The notes below the pieces were generated by a model, which saw only the letters and a list, made by a program, of their open reading frames with translations, did no database searches and was not told the DNA's origin. This document shows, piece by piece, positions 9,969 to 21,242 of a DNA stretch of 64,000 nt. A program made the translations under genes and the position numbers. Each line of letters begins with the position of its first letter. Within the stretch, counting starts at the first letter, position 1. The stretch comes from Trachythela sp. YZ-2020 (Eukaryota > Cnidaria > Anthozoa > Malacalcyonacea > Clavulariidae), in assembly GCA_016169945.1 (NCBI GenBank), contig JADLSH010000395.1, forward strand, positions 9,142,001 to 9,206,000, given 5' to 3'.

Positions 9969-11560
9969 AATCGGTACCAGGTTCCATGACCGAGGTATTG
10001 GATAAGTATTCTAGTTTGTTCTCTGAAGGGTATGGGACTGTTAAAGATTTTAAAGCCCAGATTCATTTGAAAGAGAATGTCCAACCGAAATTTTGTAAAG
10101 CTCGAACAGTACTGTTTGCTTTAAAAACAACTGTAGATAAGGAACTGGATCGCTTAGAAGCCGAGGGGATTATCTATAAAGTAGATCATAGTGAATGGGC
10201 TACGCCAGTTGTCGTAGTACCGAAAGCTGATAAATCGGTTAGATTGTGCGGAGATTACAAAGTGACTGTTAATCCTTGCCTGGAAGTTCCCCAACACCCC
10301 CTACCCACGGCGGAAGAGATTTTCGCTACGCCAACAGGAGGGACGGTGTTTACGAAATTAGATTTAGCGCATGCGTACCAGCAATTGGAGTTAGACGAAC
10401 ACGCACAAGAGTTACTTACCATTAATACACATAGGGGTTTGTATCATTATACGAGATTGCCGTTTGGGGTATCGTCTGCCCCAGCCATTTTTTCAGGTGG
10501 TGTTAGAGCACATCCTTCGGGGACTGGAGCGAGTCCGGTGCCGACTGGATGATATTTTGGTGAATGAGAAGTCCACTTCTGAACACTTGAAACTTCTAGA
10601 CGAAGTTTTAAGACGACTAGAGCAGCACGGAATTAAGTTAAGGAAGTCCAAGTGTGTTTTTCTTCAACCGTACGTAGAGTATTTGGGACATGGCGTAGAT
10701 AAGGAGGGAATTCATCCCCTACCCGAGAAAGTGGCAGCTGTTCGAAATGCTCCCGTTCCCATCGACGTAAGTCAACTGAAAACGTATTTGGGATTATTAA
10801 ATTATTACGCCAAGTTTATTCCAAAATTGTCTACGACCCTGCAGCCTCTCTACAAACTGTTGCAACAGAATCAACCCTGGAATTGGACTCCAGCATGCGA
10901 AAAAGCGTTTCAGCAGAGTAAGCAGAAACTGGCTGACAGTTCATTTTTGGCACATTTTGATTCTAGTAAACCAATGAAGTTAGCTACGGATGCTTCAGCA
11001 TATGGCGTGGGTGCAGTGATCTCCCATGTATTGCAGGACGGTAGTGAGAGGCCAATCGCGTTTGCATCTCGTACCTTGAATGCTAGTGAAAAGAATTATT
11101 CCCAGTTACAGAAAGAAGCATTGGCGATAATCTTTGGGGTAAAGAAGTTCCATCAATATCTTTACGGGTGCAAGTTCACGTTAGAAACTGACCACCAGCC
11201 TCTGGTAACGATTTTTGGGCCTAGGACGGGGGTGCCAACCTTGGCGGAGCACAATTACAGCGTTGGGCCATAATTTTATCCGCATACCAGTATGAGATAA
11301 AATTTACAAGTTCAAGTCAACATGCGAACGCTGATGCACTATCCCGTCTGCCTTTGAAGAGTGGATCACCTTCAATTGGAGAAGAAGCCGAAGTTTTCCA
11401 GTTGTCCTATTTTGATGAGTTACGAGTGACAGCAAAGCAGATAAGCGAAGATACCAGTCGTGATCCAATATTGTCACGAGCTTTGGAATATATCATGAAT
11501 GGATGGCCAAACGTGGTACCAGATGAAAGTCTAAAACCATATTTTGTGCGTCGAAACTAA
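9880..11560 (+). pseudogene. pol: Gypsy-1 reverse transcriptase and RNase H
   Basis: RT motifs appear in order: EGIIYKVDHSEWATPVVVV, RLCGDYKVTVNP, the motif A box FTKLDLAHAYQQLELD, and RLPFGVSSAPAIF. A frameshift lies near 10490. The catalytic box then reads CRLDDILV, where Gypsy RTs normally have Y-L-D-D, so the conserved Tyr is replaced by Arg (10542-10544). The connection (YLGLLNYYAKFIP) and RNase H (KLATDASAYGVGAVI, YSQLQKEALAI, LETDHQPL) follow. Another frameshift lies near 11245, after which LQRWAIILSAYQYEI and HANADALSRLP close RNase H. Three frame breaks make it inactive. Confidence 0.9.
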
Positions 11561-12771
11561 TTGTCAGTGGACCAGGGATGTATCCTTTGGGGATGACGGG
11601 TGGTGATTCCTCCTACCCATCGGAAGAGGATTTTGGAAGATTTGTGGCCCAATGGGCCAAATGGTGGCCCAATTTGGACCAGGAGATCGAGACCAAGGTT
11701 CGTGCCTGCAACGCCTGCCAAACAAATGTTAAAACCCTGCCGGCGCCGCCGATACATCCGTGGAATTGGCCGAGTGAACCGTGGAAAAGAATTCACATAG
11801 ATCATTTCGAATTTGAGAAGAATTTCTACTTGATTGTGATTGACAGCCATTCAAAATGGATCGAAGTCATACCTACGAGATTGATGACCGCGTCCAAGAC
11901 GATTGAAATCCTTCGGAATTTGTTTTCTTCCTACGGATTACCTGAAATCATTGTTTCAGACAACGGTCCAGGGTTTGTCAGTAAAGAGTTTCAACGGTTT
12001 ACTGAAGCAAATGGAATAAGACATATAGTTAGTCCACCATACCACCCAGCATCTAATGGAGCAGCAGAAAGAGCAGTTCAAGTAGTCAAGCAAGTGTTAC
12101 GCAAGCAAGTGCTGGACGCCAAAAGTGCCAATGGTTTCCAACATCGATTGTCCAACTTCTTACTGAAATATCGTTGCACACCACACACCGTGACGAGACA
12201 ATCACCTGCAGAGTTGTTTCTGAAGAGACCATTACGGAACACGTTTAGCTTATTAAAACCGAATTTGAGACAACGAGTGGAAGCACAACAAGACAACCAA
12301 TTGAAATATCAGGCACAGAATCGAGTTCCAAGAACATTTGATATCAACCAAACGGTGCGAGTTCGAAATTACCGTGGAGGGAGAGAGAAATGGGTCCTGG
12401 GGACCATCGTGAAGAAACTGAGTCCACAAACATTTCAAGTACGAGTTCAAGGGGAGACCCGAATGTGCCATATGGATCAACTGGTAGCGTCAACCGAGAA
12501 TCCAATACAGTATGAGCGCGAGAAAGATGCCGACGATTGGATAGAAAATTTTGGAAATATGCCAGATTCCGAAGAAGATCCGGTTGTATCAGTTCCGCAC
12601 GAGAATAGACCTGCACCTCAAGCAAGAGACTCTCCGGTGTCTGTTCCATTGCAATTGGATCACGAGCGACTACAGCTTCCTGAGGAACCTGCTGTAAGTC
12701 CGGAAGATACTCCCTCGCCCTCCAGCTCAAGGAAGTGTCGGAAAGAACCGCCGTTATCCTCAACGAAGTAG
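11561..12771 (+). pseudogene. pol: Gypsy-1 integrase, core intact, N-terminal zinc site damaged
   Basis: The catalytic core is complete and in one frame: D in RIHIDHFEF (11800-11802), D in IIVSDNGPGFV (11959-11961) and E in NGAAERAVQ (12067-12069), exactly 35 residues after the second Asp (D,D-35-E). A GPY/F-type module follows (VRVRNYRGGREKWVLG), then a Pro/Ser-rich tail to the stop at 12771. Upstream, the expected H-H half of the HHCC zinc site is missing: reading frames change near 11600 and 11640 and a GGCCCAA-rich stretch replaces it, although RACNACQ (the C-C half) is kept. Integrase would insert the cDNA; this one is probably dead. Confidence 0.88.
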
Positions 12772-12948
12772 AAGACCACCAGAAAGATTAATGTACTCTT
12801 AAAATACTGAGGTTGAAGAACTAATCTTAGTATTACCTAAAGAGGAACTTAATTTATTTAATATTAATGTAGATTTAAATAGTTATAAACATTAGGAGAA
12901 AAAAACAAAACAAAAAAGGCCAGTATTGAACATTAGGTCACGAACTTT

Positions 12949-12962
12949 AAAAGGGGGAAAAG
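12949..12962 (+). promoter_or_regulatory. Gypsy-1 polypurine tract
   Basis: AAAAGGGGGAAAAG lies directly before the 3' LTR, as expected for the plus-strand primer. Confidence 0.85.
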
Positions 12963-13082
12963 TGTAATATGGTAATCTAAATATGAATTTGTAATTAGGT
13001 AGTTAGTATATAAATACCCGTTTGGGTTGACTCTTGTAGTTAGTGATTAGTTGGTATTGAAGTATAATATAAGAATATTACA
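12963..13082 (+). repeat. Gypsy-1 3' LTR (120 bp)
   Basis: TGTAATATGG to AATATTACA, matching the split 5' LTR, followed by the target duplication ATAGC. Confidence 0.95.
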
Positions 13083-13680
13083 ATAGCCATAATACTATAT
13101 CTTACAAGCCAATGCAATAAAATACAACATATTAATACTCAACTCGACTCAAAAGTCGGCTCGGTCTGAGTTATCACTATGTCCGCTGTGCGAATCAATT
13201 GCGGACTCAGGCAATATCGAGTTTCAAGTTGATTTCTGATTTCAAAATTCATGTGATTTCACTGATTTCGTGATTTCTGTTGCTGATTTCTTTATTTCTG
13301 GTTTGATTTCTGCTGATTTCGGAATAGAGTGTACGAGATTTCGGCTGTGACGGACGTCTCGGTCGAGACCCAGTTTACCTGCACATGGATGCCTGCGCAT
13401 ATATTTCATTTTTAATTTGCAGCAACTAAGCGTGTACACCTGATGACAAAATATGTTTTAATTAGATGCAAAGTTGAAAGGATCACCCCATGGAAAATGT
13501 GTTTGCCTACAACCATTTTCGACCTTCTGTCAATAGTAATGCTAGAAATGGGTTTCATAACGTTTCTACACAGTTTGCAACATTTTTCAATTCAAACCCT
13601 GACAAACAATTATTTTTTTGCATGACAACCAAAAATTCAATTTGGTAAGTGCTTGCACTTAACTAGCCTGCGAATATAGA
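13083..13680. other. Spacer with degenerate TGATTTC repeats
   Basis: No gene seen. Between 13225 and 13325, TGATTTC or GATTTCTG recurs about ten times with irregular spacing, which looks like a decayed simple repeat. Confidence 0.5.
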
Positions 13681-13779
13681 CTATCCTTGTCGGTCGCTAT
13701 CTCGAGCCCGAAGCGGCGACGAGGGTAGTCATTCCCTCCAAGCAAGTAAAAATACCAAAGAAATATAAAAACATGCGAA

Positions 13780-14040
13780 GTTTTAGCAGTTGAAACCAAA
13801 TTAGGAAATAATGGTACTGTAGTTGTTGGGATATATAGACCGCCAAAACAAAAAGCACGACTTCCTGTGTGAGGTACATTGAGAGTGTTGAAGAAGAGTT
13901 AAATGAAATTTGCATGTGTGCATCTCTGCAGAAACAGCAGGTTATCATACTTGGCGACCTGAACATGGATAGACTAAAACCAGAATCACGAAGACGTTCA
14001 CGATCTCCAGTGTATGATAACAGAAGCAACTAGGATAACT
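13780..14040 (+). pseudogene. LINE endonuclease fragment
   Basis: Two out-of-frame pieces carry AVETKLGNNGTVVVGIYRPP and QVIILGDLNMDRL, which match the Y-R-P-P and G-D-L-N-x-D boxes of apurinic-type LINE endonucleases. Such enzymes nick the target DNA for priming. The N-terminal half with the first catalytic Asn/Glu boxes is not recognisable. Frame changes near 13870 and 14000 break it. Confidence 0.65.
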
Positions 14041-14065
14041 CCATCGTCTCTGAAACTTTGGAATA

Positions 14066-14863
14066 ATGGAAATGTCAATTTGTCATTATAAACCCAAAGT
14101 TATTACCTTTGGAAGTGATAAAAACACAAATATGAAACTTAATGAAGATTTGAAAAATGCACCATGGCAATCCGCCGAAATATTCGATACGGCTGACGAT
14201 CAATATTTACACTGGAAAAAACTGTTTGAAAAAGTACTGCAATATCATATCCCGGAAAGAAAGATGAGGGTAAGAGAAAAGGATATCCCATATATGAACC
14301 AGGAATGGAAACAAGCAATCAGAATGAAGAGGAAATATGCCCAAAACTACGCTAAATGTCGAAACAACTGAAAATTGGAATTAAAGAGAGTATGGAGAGA
14401 TAGAGCAACGAAGGAACGGAGAAAAGCCATACAAGAATTTTGGAAAGAGAAAGCGAAAGATCTTAAGTCCAAACCGAAAGAGTTTTTCAAAATATTTGGA
14501 CCATTTATAAACATGAAAGAAAAAGTAGATGGCAATATTAACTTCACTATCGATGGGAAAATTGAAATGGATCAATGTAAAGTAGCTGAAGATTTGGCAA
14601 ATTACTTCTCAACTGTGGCCAATAATGTTGGAGGAACTGATGTGAACAAATTCGAGGAACACGATTTTGAAGATAATCCAACTGTACAAAATATCAAGGA
14701 AATTAGAGATGAAAACAATCCAGAGTTTGGTTTCAGACAACTGGAGATATCTGAAGTTCAAGCAAAATTAAAGACAAATTATATAAGAGCAAGGCAACTG
14801 GATGGGACCGAATATCACCTAAGATCCTCAGTACAAGGGCAGATGGAATTGCTCAATCCTTGA
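14066..14863 (+). pseudogene. LINE linker between endonuclease and RT
   Basis: Two adjoining open stretches (14066-14371 and 14375-14863, different frames) carry basic and acidic helices such as QYHIPERKMRVREKDIPYMN, FWKEKAKDLKSKPKEFFKIF and EDLANYFSTVANNVG. This arrangement is typical of the region before RT in cnidarian LINEs, where the DLANYFxxVxxN box precedes the fingers. A stop at 14369-14371 separates the two pieces. No enzyme activity is expected from this part. Confidence 0.65.
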
Positions 14864-15990
14864 CTTCTTTATATAACAACTGTATAAAGCAGGTAAAATG
14901 GCCAGATATGTGGAAAATGGGAGAATGGGTCCCGGCATTTAAGAAAGATGATAGAACTGAACGAGGAAATTACAGACCAATTACGTTATTAGTAGCAATA
15001 GATAAAATAATTGAATCACTTTTAGCCCAACAAATAACGGAACATTATGATTCAAAATTGTATTACAAAATGACAGCATACAGGAAAGCGCACAGCTGTG
15101 AATCGACGTTACTTGGATTAACAGAGGACTGGAAAATGGCTAAGGAGAACAAATAATATGTAGCTGTATTATCCGCGGATATGAGCAAAGCATTTGACTC
15201 TCTTCACCCAAAACTTCTGATCCAAAAGCTCAAACACTACGGCTTCAATGATATGTCGCTTAATCTAATGCGCTCCTTTTTGGAAACAGGAAAAACAGGG
15301 TGAGACTCAGTAGCAGTGGTATCATAAGTGAATGGAAAGATGTAATCCGAGGATGTCCACAGGGCTCGTCATTTGGACCTTTATTGTGGAATTTGTTTCA
15401 AAATAGTCAGAGTAAACGTAATTTTAAGACTTCGTAAACTCATCCCAACATCAGCCAAGCTACAGCTGTATGAGTTGGCGATTTTACCTCATTTAACGTA
15501 TTGCCACCTGGTGTGGCACTTCTGCCGGGCTTCAGATATGAGAAAATTAGAACGAGTTAAAGAACGAGCACTAAGAGCAATATTTAATACAAGTAATTCG
15601 CCCTCATATCAGGAACTTCTCGAAAGAGCAAACTTGTCAACTTTGTATAACAGACGACTGCAAGATATCGCCATTTTGATGTATAAAGTAAAAAACAATT
15701 TAAGTCCTGAACATATTTCGGAACTCTTTAGCCAACCTAACAATCACTACAACTTAAGAAATGCTGATTTTAATATACCTAGATATAACACAGTAAAATA
15801 CAGTAAACACTCTCTTAGATACTGCATGCCATATATATGGTCAAAGCTAGATAAAGAAGACAGAGAAAAACCTAGTCTAGAGTCCTTTAAAAGAACTATT
15901 AGGAAAAAGGATCTTGAGAGTTTAATTGAATACAATTGTAAAAATAGGTACGCTAAGCGTACATGTATCTGCTCATGCGTATTTGCATAA
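14860..15990 (+). pseudogene. LINE reverse transcriptase, catalytic palm partly deleted
   Basis: Fingers and palm motifs: WKMGEWVPAFKKDDRTERGN, YRPITLLVAIDKIIE, then after a stop (15154-15156) the motif A box LSADMSKAFDSLHPKLL and GCPQGSSFGPLLWNLF. Directly after this, the sequence jumps to the C-terminal region (LILRLRKLIP-type, ILPHLTYCHLVWHF, RVKERALRAIF, and SLRYCMPYIWSKL near the end). The intervening motif C with the F/YADD box is missing. The last 205 codons (15373-15990) are one open frame. Function would be target-primed cDNA synthesis; this copy cannot do it. Confidence 0.82.
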
Positions 15991-15999
15991 TTTAATAAA

Positions 16000-16794
16000 G
16001 TAATTAAAGGGTTGTAACTTCTTTTCCATGGGTCAATTAAAACAAGAGGTCTATTAGTGTATGAACTTTAATATTGCTCCGAAACAATTGTGCAAATAGG
16101 ATGAGGGCCTATAGCCCATGGGAGCAATTTTTAAAACAATTGTGAAGCCTTCAGATTTTAATCTTTTATACTCGGGAATAAAAGGTTGTGGTAAACAGCA
16201 GTATTTGCACACCACATATAAATATTACATACCACCTATAGCCTCATCAGTTTGGGAGAGAAAAATGCCAAATTGTGCCTATATCTTTTACCAATCGAAT
16301 ATCAAAAGTAAACTTGGTATGAGGTGATGTTGACAGTTGACTATGGAAATGACAAACAACGACCATGAACTATTGTCGATTTGACCCAAATAGTGTCGAG
16401 ACATATAATATTTTAACACTTTTATGAGTGAATTTATCGAAATAAAAGCTCGAATAATGCAGGATATTCGTACATTATTTAAGAAGGCTTACCTGATTAA
16501 AATGACATTGATATATAGCAGGTCCAGTCAAGTCAATTACTGTCAATACTTTATGTAAATTGGCGATTCTTTCCACCGTTTAAAATGTTATGAAAAGCCT
16601 TCCAATACTTACAAAAATACTCCTTCGACTTCTGCCATGCTCAAAAGAGTACAGAAAATAAAAATATCGTTGGTTTGATGTATAATTTTCTTCTTAAAAT
16701 TAAAATATTTACTCATGTTTACAATTCTCGCACTTCTGTAGTCCGCCATCTTGAAATAATCAATATCAATCCAGTTATACATCGAGATCAAAGA
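16000..16794. other. No gene recognised
   Basis: AT-rich spacer. Weak similarity of 16330-16560 to 21540-21850 (CGATTTGACCCAAA, ATAT-CAGCAGGTC) suggests a shared old repeat. Confidence 0.4.
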
Positions 16795-16970
16795 GTAACA
16801 ATATAATTACGTCATTTTAAGCTAGCTGTCACTGATTGGTCAAACGAGGTGTAAAGTATTCGTTGATTGGCTGATATAAGCTCGTCGCTGAATGGCTACA
16901 AGCTAACACACTCGCACGATGGCAATATATCTGCATTCGCAGATACAAAAATTGTGTTATGTTCTACGTA
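16795..16970. repeat. Dispersed repeat, copy A
   Basis: Shares ordered short blocks with 22370-22585: ATTACGTCATT, TGATTGGCT, ATATAAGCT-GTCG-TGAATGGCTA, AGCTAACA, ATATCTGC-CGCAGATACAAAAA. The copies are clearly diverged. CCAAT-like boxes (ATTGG) occur in both. Confidence 0.55.
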
Positions 16971-16984
16971 ACATGATTTCTAAT

Positions 16985-17136
16985 ATATATATATATATAT
17001 TTATTATTGTAATTTTTAGCTAATTTTTAAGTACTAGTTATTCTAGTTTATTACTTCATAATGTAAATAGTGTCCCCAATTAGCTGTTAAAGCTAAACAC
17101 ATTGACACTTGAATAAAGTCATTCATTCATTTATTC
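16985..17136 (+). mobile_element. 3' end of a LINE with ATTC tail
   Basis: A TA run is followed by TGTAAATAGTGTCCCC, AGCTGTTAAAGCTAAAC and GACACTTGAATAAAGTCATT, then repeats of ATTC. This is the look of a CR1/L2-type 3' end. No coding part remains. Confidence 0.55.
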
Positions 17137-17241
17137 TACCTACCTAGCTATATGCCTATGCTCAATAGACAATAGTACTGGTGTGTTTGTAATATAAAAA
17201 CAAATGTGTCAATATAAAGTAAATTTGCTTATTTTTTATAG

Positions 17242-17518
17242 AGTCAACAAAGTGTCACGTCCAAGCATTTTGAAGAAAATAACCAAGAAAAAAAGCAATG
17301 AAGAAGTCCATTTTGAAAAGAGTGAATTTGAAAACGACACTCAATCAAATGGCAAAATCAACCACGAAAGTTACCTTGCTACAGACATGGAAGACCGTGA
17401 CCAGCCTAAGTCAATGTGATGATCCAAAAAATGACCCCAATTTCGACTTCTCGGCATTTATGGAAGATGACGATCTGGAGAGAAGTGCAGATGACAACGA
17501 AACAAATGTCAGGTCTGT
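17242..17518 (+). CDS. Possible exon of an unidentified acidic/basic protein
   Basis: A good acceptor (TTTTTTATAG) precedes an open stretch with VSRPSILKKITKKKSNEEVH and a Glu/Asp-rich part in one frame. At the first stop (17419), coding character continues in another frame (NDPNFDFSAFMEDDDLERSA). The pattern suggests a real exon with one frameshift near 17410. No family is recognised. It could be host or transposon. Confidence 0.25.
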
Positions 17519-17787
17519 TTACACTACAAAAATATCACAGTATGTTTTTAGCTTAGTATTCATAATACAGCTGATAGCACAGTAAACGGTTTAAAATACC
17601 CCTTATGTATGGTGGCCCATCAGTGTATTATATATTATTTAAAACATTTATAATTATTTTTTATTTTATTTTAAATATTAAAATAAAATACCAAAGACCT
17701 GCAAACGGGCAGCCTCCTTGAGGGCAAACTTGAAGGACGGCCGCTACGCATGCTAGACTCAAAGTAAACACGTGTAGTGCTATCAAC

Positions 17788-17889
17788 ATGTCTGGAAAAA
17801 ACGAGAACCACAAATGGGAAAATCTCAAGCTAAAACATGCTGAAAAACGGCGTAAAAAGGACAGTTACTGGAGTCGGTTGAGTACTTAA
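17788..17889 (+). CDS. Small basic ORF, 33 aa
   Basis: MSGKNENHKWENLKLKHA followed by a Lys/Arg-rich stretch and SYWSRLST. The ATG is preceded by a more GC-rich stretch than its surroundings. Too short to judge; chance is possible. Confidence 0.15.
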   Translation: MSGKNENHKWENLKLKHAEKRRKKDSYWSRLST

Positions 17890-17961
17890 CTCATTAACTG
17901 GCAGACTGTTGCAACATTTCTACCCCTTTAACTGGCAAGCAATATGGCGAATTCTTCATTG

Positions 17962-18155
17962 AATTTGTGGGCAATCATAAAATTGGCAATATCTCAAAAA
18001 CCTTTCTATAAAACTTTCTGATTTTTCGAATCAGACAAGAGTGATATATAATTGACCTAATTTGTGGGCAATCATAAAATTGGCAATATCTCAAAAACCT
18101 TTCTATAAAACGTTCTGATTTTTCGAATCAGACAAGAGTGATATATAATTGACCT
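17962..18155. repeat. 97-bp tandem duplication
   Basis: AATTTGTGGGCAATCATAAA starts at 17962 and again at 18059. The two 97-bp units differ at one base that I could find (AAAACTTTC/AAAACGTTC), so the duplication is recent. Confidence 0.9.
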
Positions 18156-19700
18156 AATTTAGTTTAAATGAGCTTGCATTCGTAAATATTTTTGAGTTAG
18201 AATTTTTGGTTTGGGTAAATTTTATAGCACTAACATTTTGCCCCTCATGACACCTAATATCTGAAGGGCAATATCTCCATAACCCTACATAAATGGCAAA
18301 AAAAAATTAAATTGCTGGGTTGGTACATATTTTTATTAAAACTAGTTTTCATCCTTTAGGATATAAATTAGAAAATGATAAAAAATTAAAATAAATTCTC
18401 TTGAGCCTAGTCCAGGACCTCATGTTTACAACATAAAATGGAGAAGTTGTTGTTCACGGGTCAAAACATCTATAAGCCAAAACGCAGTGATTGTACCTCC
18501 TCGAAGTTTTAAATTCACACAAATATATTTGATAAAACAAATAGTACAAGTTTTAATATAAACAAAGGATGAAAAGAGTGAGAAAAGAGGGCATTTGGGG
18601 AGGTGTTTTTAAACCAGACTTTGACAACTGACATATTCAAACGCAATTTGCGGTGACAAAACAAAAAGCTATTCATTTCTCTACTCAAAGCACTAAAAGT
18701 CATCCACAAAGTGAAAAATATCTTAACTTTACACCAGGTAAGAATTTTAACTCAATTTTCTTGTGTTTCTGTTGAGAAAACAGCGATTTTTTTGTGCCCA
18801 AAAATGTTTGCGCATCTGTAGTCTACTCATAAGACAAGATAATGGAGACAGCCGGCTTCTTTTTTAAATCTGGCTCAAAAAGCAAGCACGTTTTTCAGTT
18901 TGAAATAGGTCGTAAAAGGGAACAATCGTGTAAAAATACAATCTTCATACTCCAATGAAATGCACAATTTAATATTTAGGTGTTCTATATTGCTGTAAAA
19001 TGATGAATAAGGTCCTCAATATCTGGTTGCTTTTCAGACGGTAAACACGTAGCTTCCATATTTTCGCGCGTGCACTTTTGAAAAGATAAACACCTCAAAG
19101 ATATAGTTTTTATTTGAAAAAATAACGAAATATCCCATGAGTATTATTAAAAGTCTTCTATTAAAACGATTTCATGATAAATAAGTGAACATTGGGTCCG
19201 AAATAGCTGCTAAATACCGATTTTGGAAAGGGCATCAATTTCATTGCTTCCTGCAAAGGAAGCCATTGCAGCGAGGAACCGGCAAAAGCAAACAGGTGTC
19301 CTGACCTAGTTTACATCTTTCCCTTCAAGTGCTCAATGTGTAGTTCTTAGAACTTGCTTGGCAATTATGCCCAGAAGTTGACATGCCAATCTAGGGCGCA
19401 TTGCCAGTTACAGGGCGCATTGCCAGTTAATGAATTAATGGTTCAAAGATTGACTGCTGCAGTTGAAGGAAAATGCGAAAAGGAACAAGTGTTCCCATTG
19501 GGACGAGGTGTATATAGTTACTACGGCTGGCAGAGCCAAGCCATAGGTTTAATATGCCCCATATTGTTTTTTGGGGTTGTCACAAATTGCACTCCCCTGG
19601 TCACCCAAGTGATCCGCACAAAACGCATGTCAATCTTGTGTGCATCTTTATAGAATACTTTTGAGTTATTGTTTTTTAACCTGATCAATAACACATCAAG
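18156..19700. other. No gene recognised
   Basis: Non-coding. Contains one copy (about 19309-19351) of a ~43-bp sequence TTTACATCTTTCCCTTCAAG... repeated exactly at about 20330-20373. Confidence 0.5.
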
Positions 19701-19716
19701 GGAACGATACGATAAA

Positions 19717-19859
19717 CAGTAGCGTAGTCAGCCCGCCAATTTAGTCCCGCTATGCAAATTTGTTCATGTTCATTGATGGTGAAAACAATCAATTTCTAAA
19801 GAAATGAATGTTTGAAATTTGCATAGCGGGACCAAATCGGCGGGCTGGCTACGCCACTG
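19717..19859. mobile_element. hAT-type foldback MITE, 143 bp
   Basis: Arms CAGTAGCGTAGTCAGCCCGC and its imperfect complement ending GCTACGCCACTG enclose a short loop. Eight-base flanks ACGATAAA (19709-19716) and AAGATAAA (19860-19867) match at 7 of 8. The CAGTGGCGTAGC end and an 8-bp duplication point to hAT mobilisation (inference from family rules). Confidence 0.75.
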
Positions 19860-19894
19860 AAGATAAATGCAATACGAACAACGTAAAATATTCG

Positions 19895-20240
19895 ACATAC
19901 TTCAGTCTATATGAGGGTATTATTTTTCCAACACCAAACATTGTGCCTTCAAGACTTGACGATCGTAAAGAGCATCGCTCTAAAACATCCATACTCTACA
20001 ATAGTTTGAGCCGAACCATACGTGGGTATTTATTTGTATTTGTGGGAAACTAAAGAGAAACTAGAAATCAGTATCAGACATAAACGCACAATAACGAGCT
20101 CTGTTTATCAGAGTTCAAGGGTCAGCTGTCACATATTCTTGATAATTATTAGACTGTAAAGTAGTCTAAACGGGACAGGTTTTTACAAGAAAACCTTAGA
20201 GTTTAGTTTTCCCTACATCTTGCAATATTTTAAGATCATC
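19895..20240. repeat. Dispersed repeat, copy 1
   Basis: Shares long blocks with 21243-21540, including ACTCTACAATAGTTTGAGC, CATACGTGGGTATTT, TTGTGGGAAACTAAAGAGAA and CACATATTCTTGATAATTAT. About 80-85 percent alike by eye. Non-coding. Confidence 0.75.
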
Positions 20241-21242
20241 CTCAGAGCAGGGTGGACAGCAGGCCGCAGAGCATCATGGGTAATGAGCGTATGTTTCGAC
20301 GTGCAGCCTCATTTATGCGTTGACTGCCTATTTTACATCTTTCCCTTCAAGTGCTCAATGTGTAGTTCTTAGAAAACGAGTTTGCACTAATTTTATGACG
20401 AGCTTTATCGATATAAATCGACCCAAAATACAAATCTGTAAATAAAAAACAAATTTTACTTCTAAAATTTACTTCTAAAATTTTCTTCTAAAACTCAGCA
20501 CTTCAAAAGATTGTTGACAGAAATGGCATCGGATTAATACAATACGACGACATACAGCCTACAAAAAAGATCAAAATAATGTTTACCTTACAAAATACTG
20601 CTCACATAGGTAGATCAATAGTTATTGAAATATCATGGATGCATTCCAGAAAAAAAATTTAATAACAATGACAAAATATTCGATATTTGCGAGTCGAGCG
20701 GGCCATCAGACAACAAAATTGCAGACAGAGCCAGACACTAGCCCAGATATAAAATCTCTAAACAACACGCAAATAACTCCTAAATCTCCTAAAATTCATT
20801 CAAAAGTACTTTAACGCTTGCTCTGAAGAATAACGCTCTTTCTATTAATGAAGTTTCAAGATTCATTGGGAAAAACAAGCTTTGGTGGCTCAATGTCTTC
20901 CTAAACTATTTGATGCCATTTTGGCAAACGTCGAAATATGATCACTTCGATGCCTAATATCTCGAAAACTGCCAGGGGATCACCGGGATCATTCCAGCAG
21001 ATTTAAAGTTTATACATTTGTCTCATCATTATACAAAAATTACGAAAATCGAACCATGGAAATTCTAGATACTTTAGTTTGAAAATTGTAAACAGACGTG
21101 GACTTTAGTTAACAAGTCGCGAAGACACGACTAACTTCAATCATGAAAACACACAAAAACATGTTTCATAATTTCTAAAATATCCATCAAAAACTGATCA
21201 AGCAAATGCGTTTAAACATATAATTCATTGATATTACAAACA
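20241..21242. other. No gene recognised
   Basis: AT-rich, non-coding. Several TTCTAAAATTT-type direct repeats near 20455-20500. Confidence 0.45.

Larger units (their letters stand above)
6857..13082 (+). mobile_element. Gypsy-1: complete but decayed Ty3/Gypsy LTR retrotransposon
   Basis: The element starts TGTAATATGG, ends ATTACA, and is flanked by a perfect 5-bp target duplication ATAGC (6852-6856 and 13083-13087). Order is 5' LTR, primer-binding site, gag, protease, RT, RNase H, integrase, polypurine tract, 3' LTR, which is canonical Gypsy. The LTRs are only 120 bp. Two later insertions expanded it: a truncated LINE in the 5' LTR (6961-7718) and MITE copy 2 (8573-9547). Coding regions carry stops and frameshifts, so this copy is non-autonomous. 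Age order is inferred from the nesting. Confidence 0.95.
13720..16000 (+). mobile_element. Decayed CR1/L2-like LINE with internal deletion
   Basis: Endonuclease remnants, a linker, RT fragments and the RT C-terminal region follow one another in the right order on the plus strand. The frame changes at several points. The part of RT carrying the catalytic F/YADD box is deleted near 15400. The 3' end is probably just after 16000 (TTTAATAAAGTAATTAAAG). No target duplication was found. Inactive. Confidence 0.8.

Noticed and set aside
12078..12763. Minus-strand ORFs under the integrase
   Set aside because: Shadows of the integrase coding strand.
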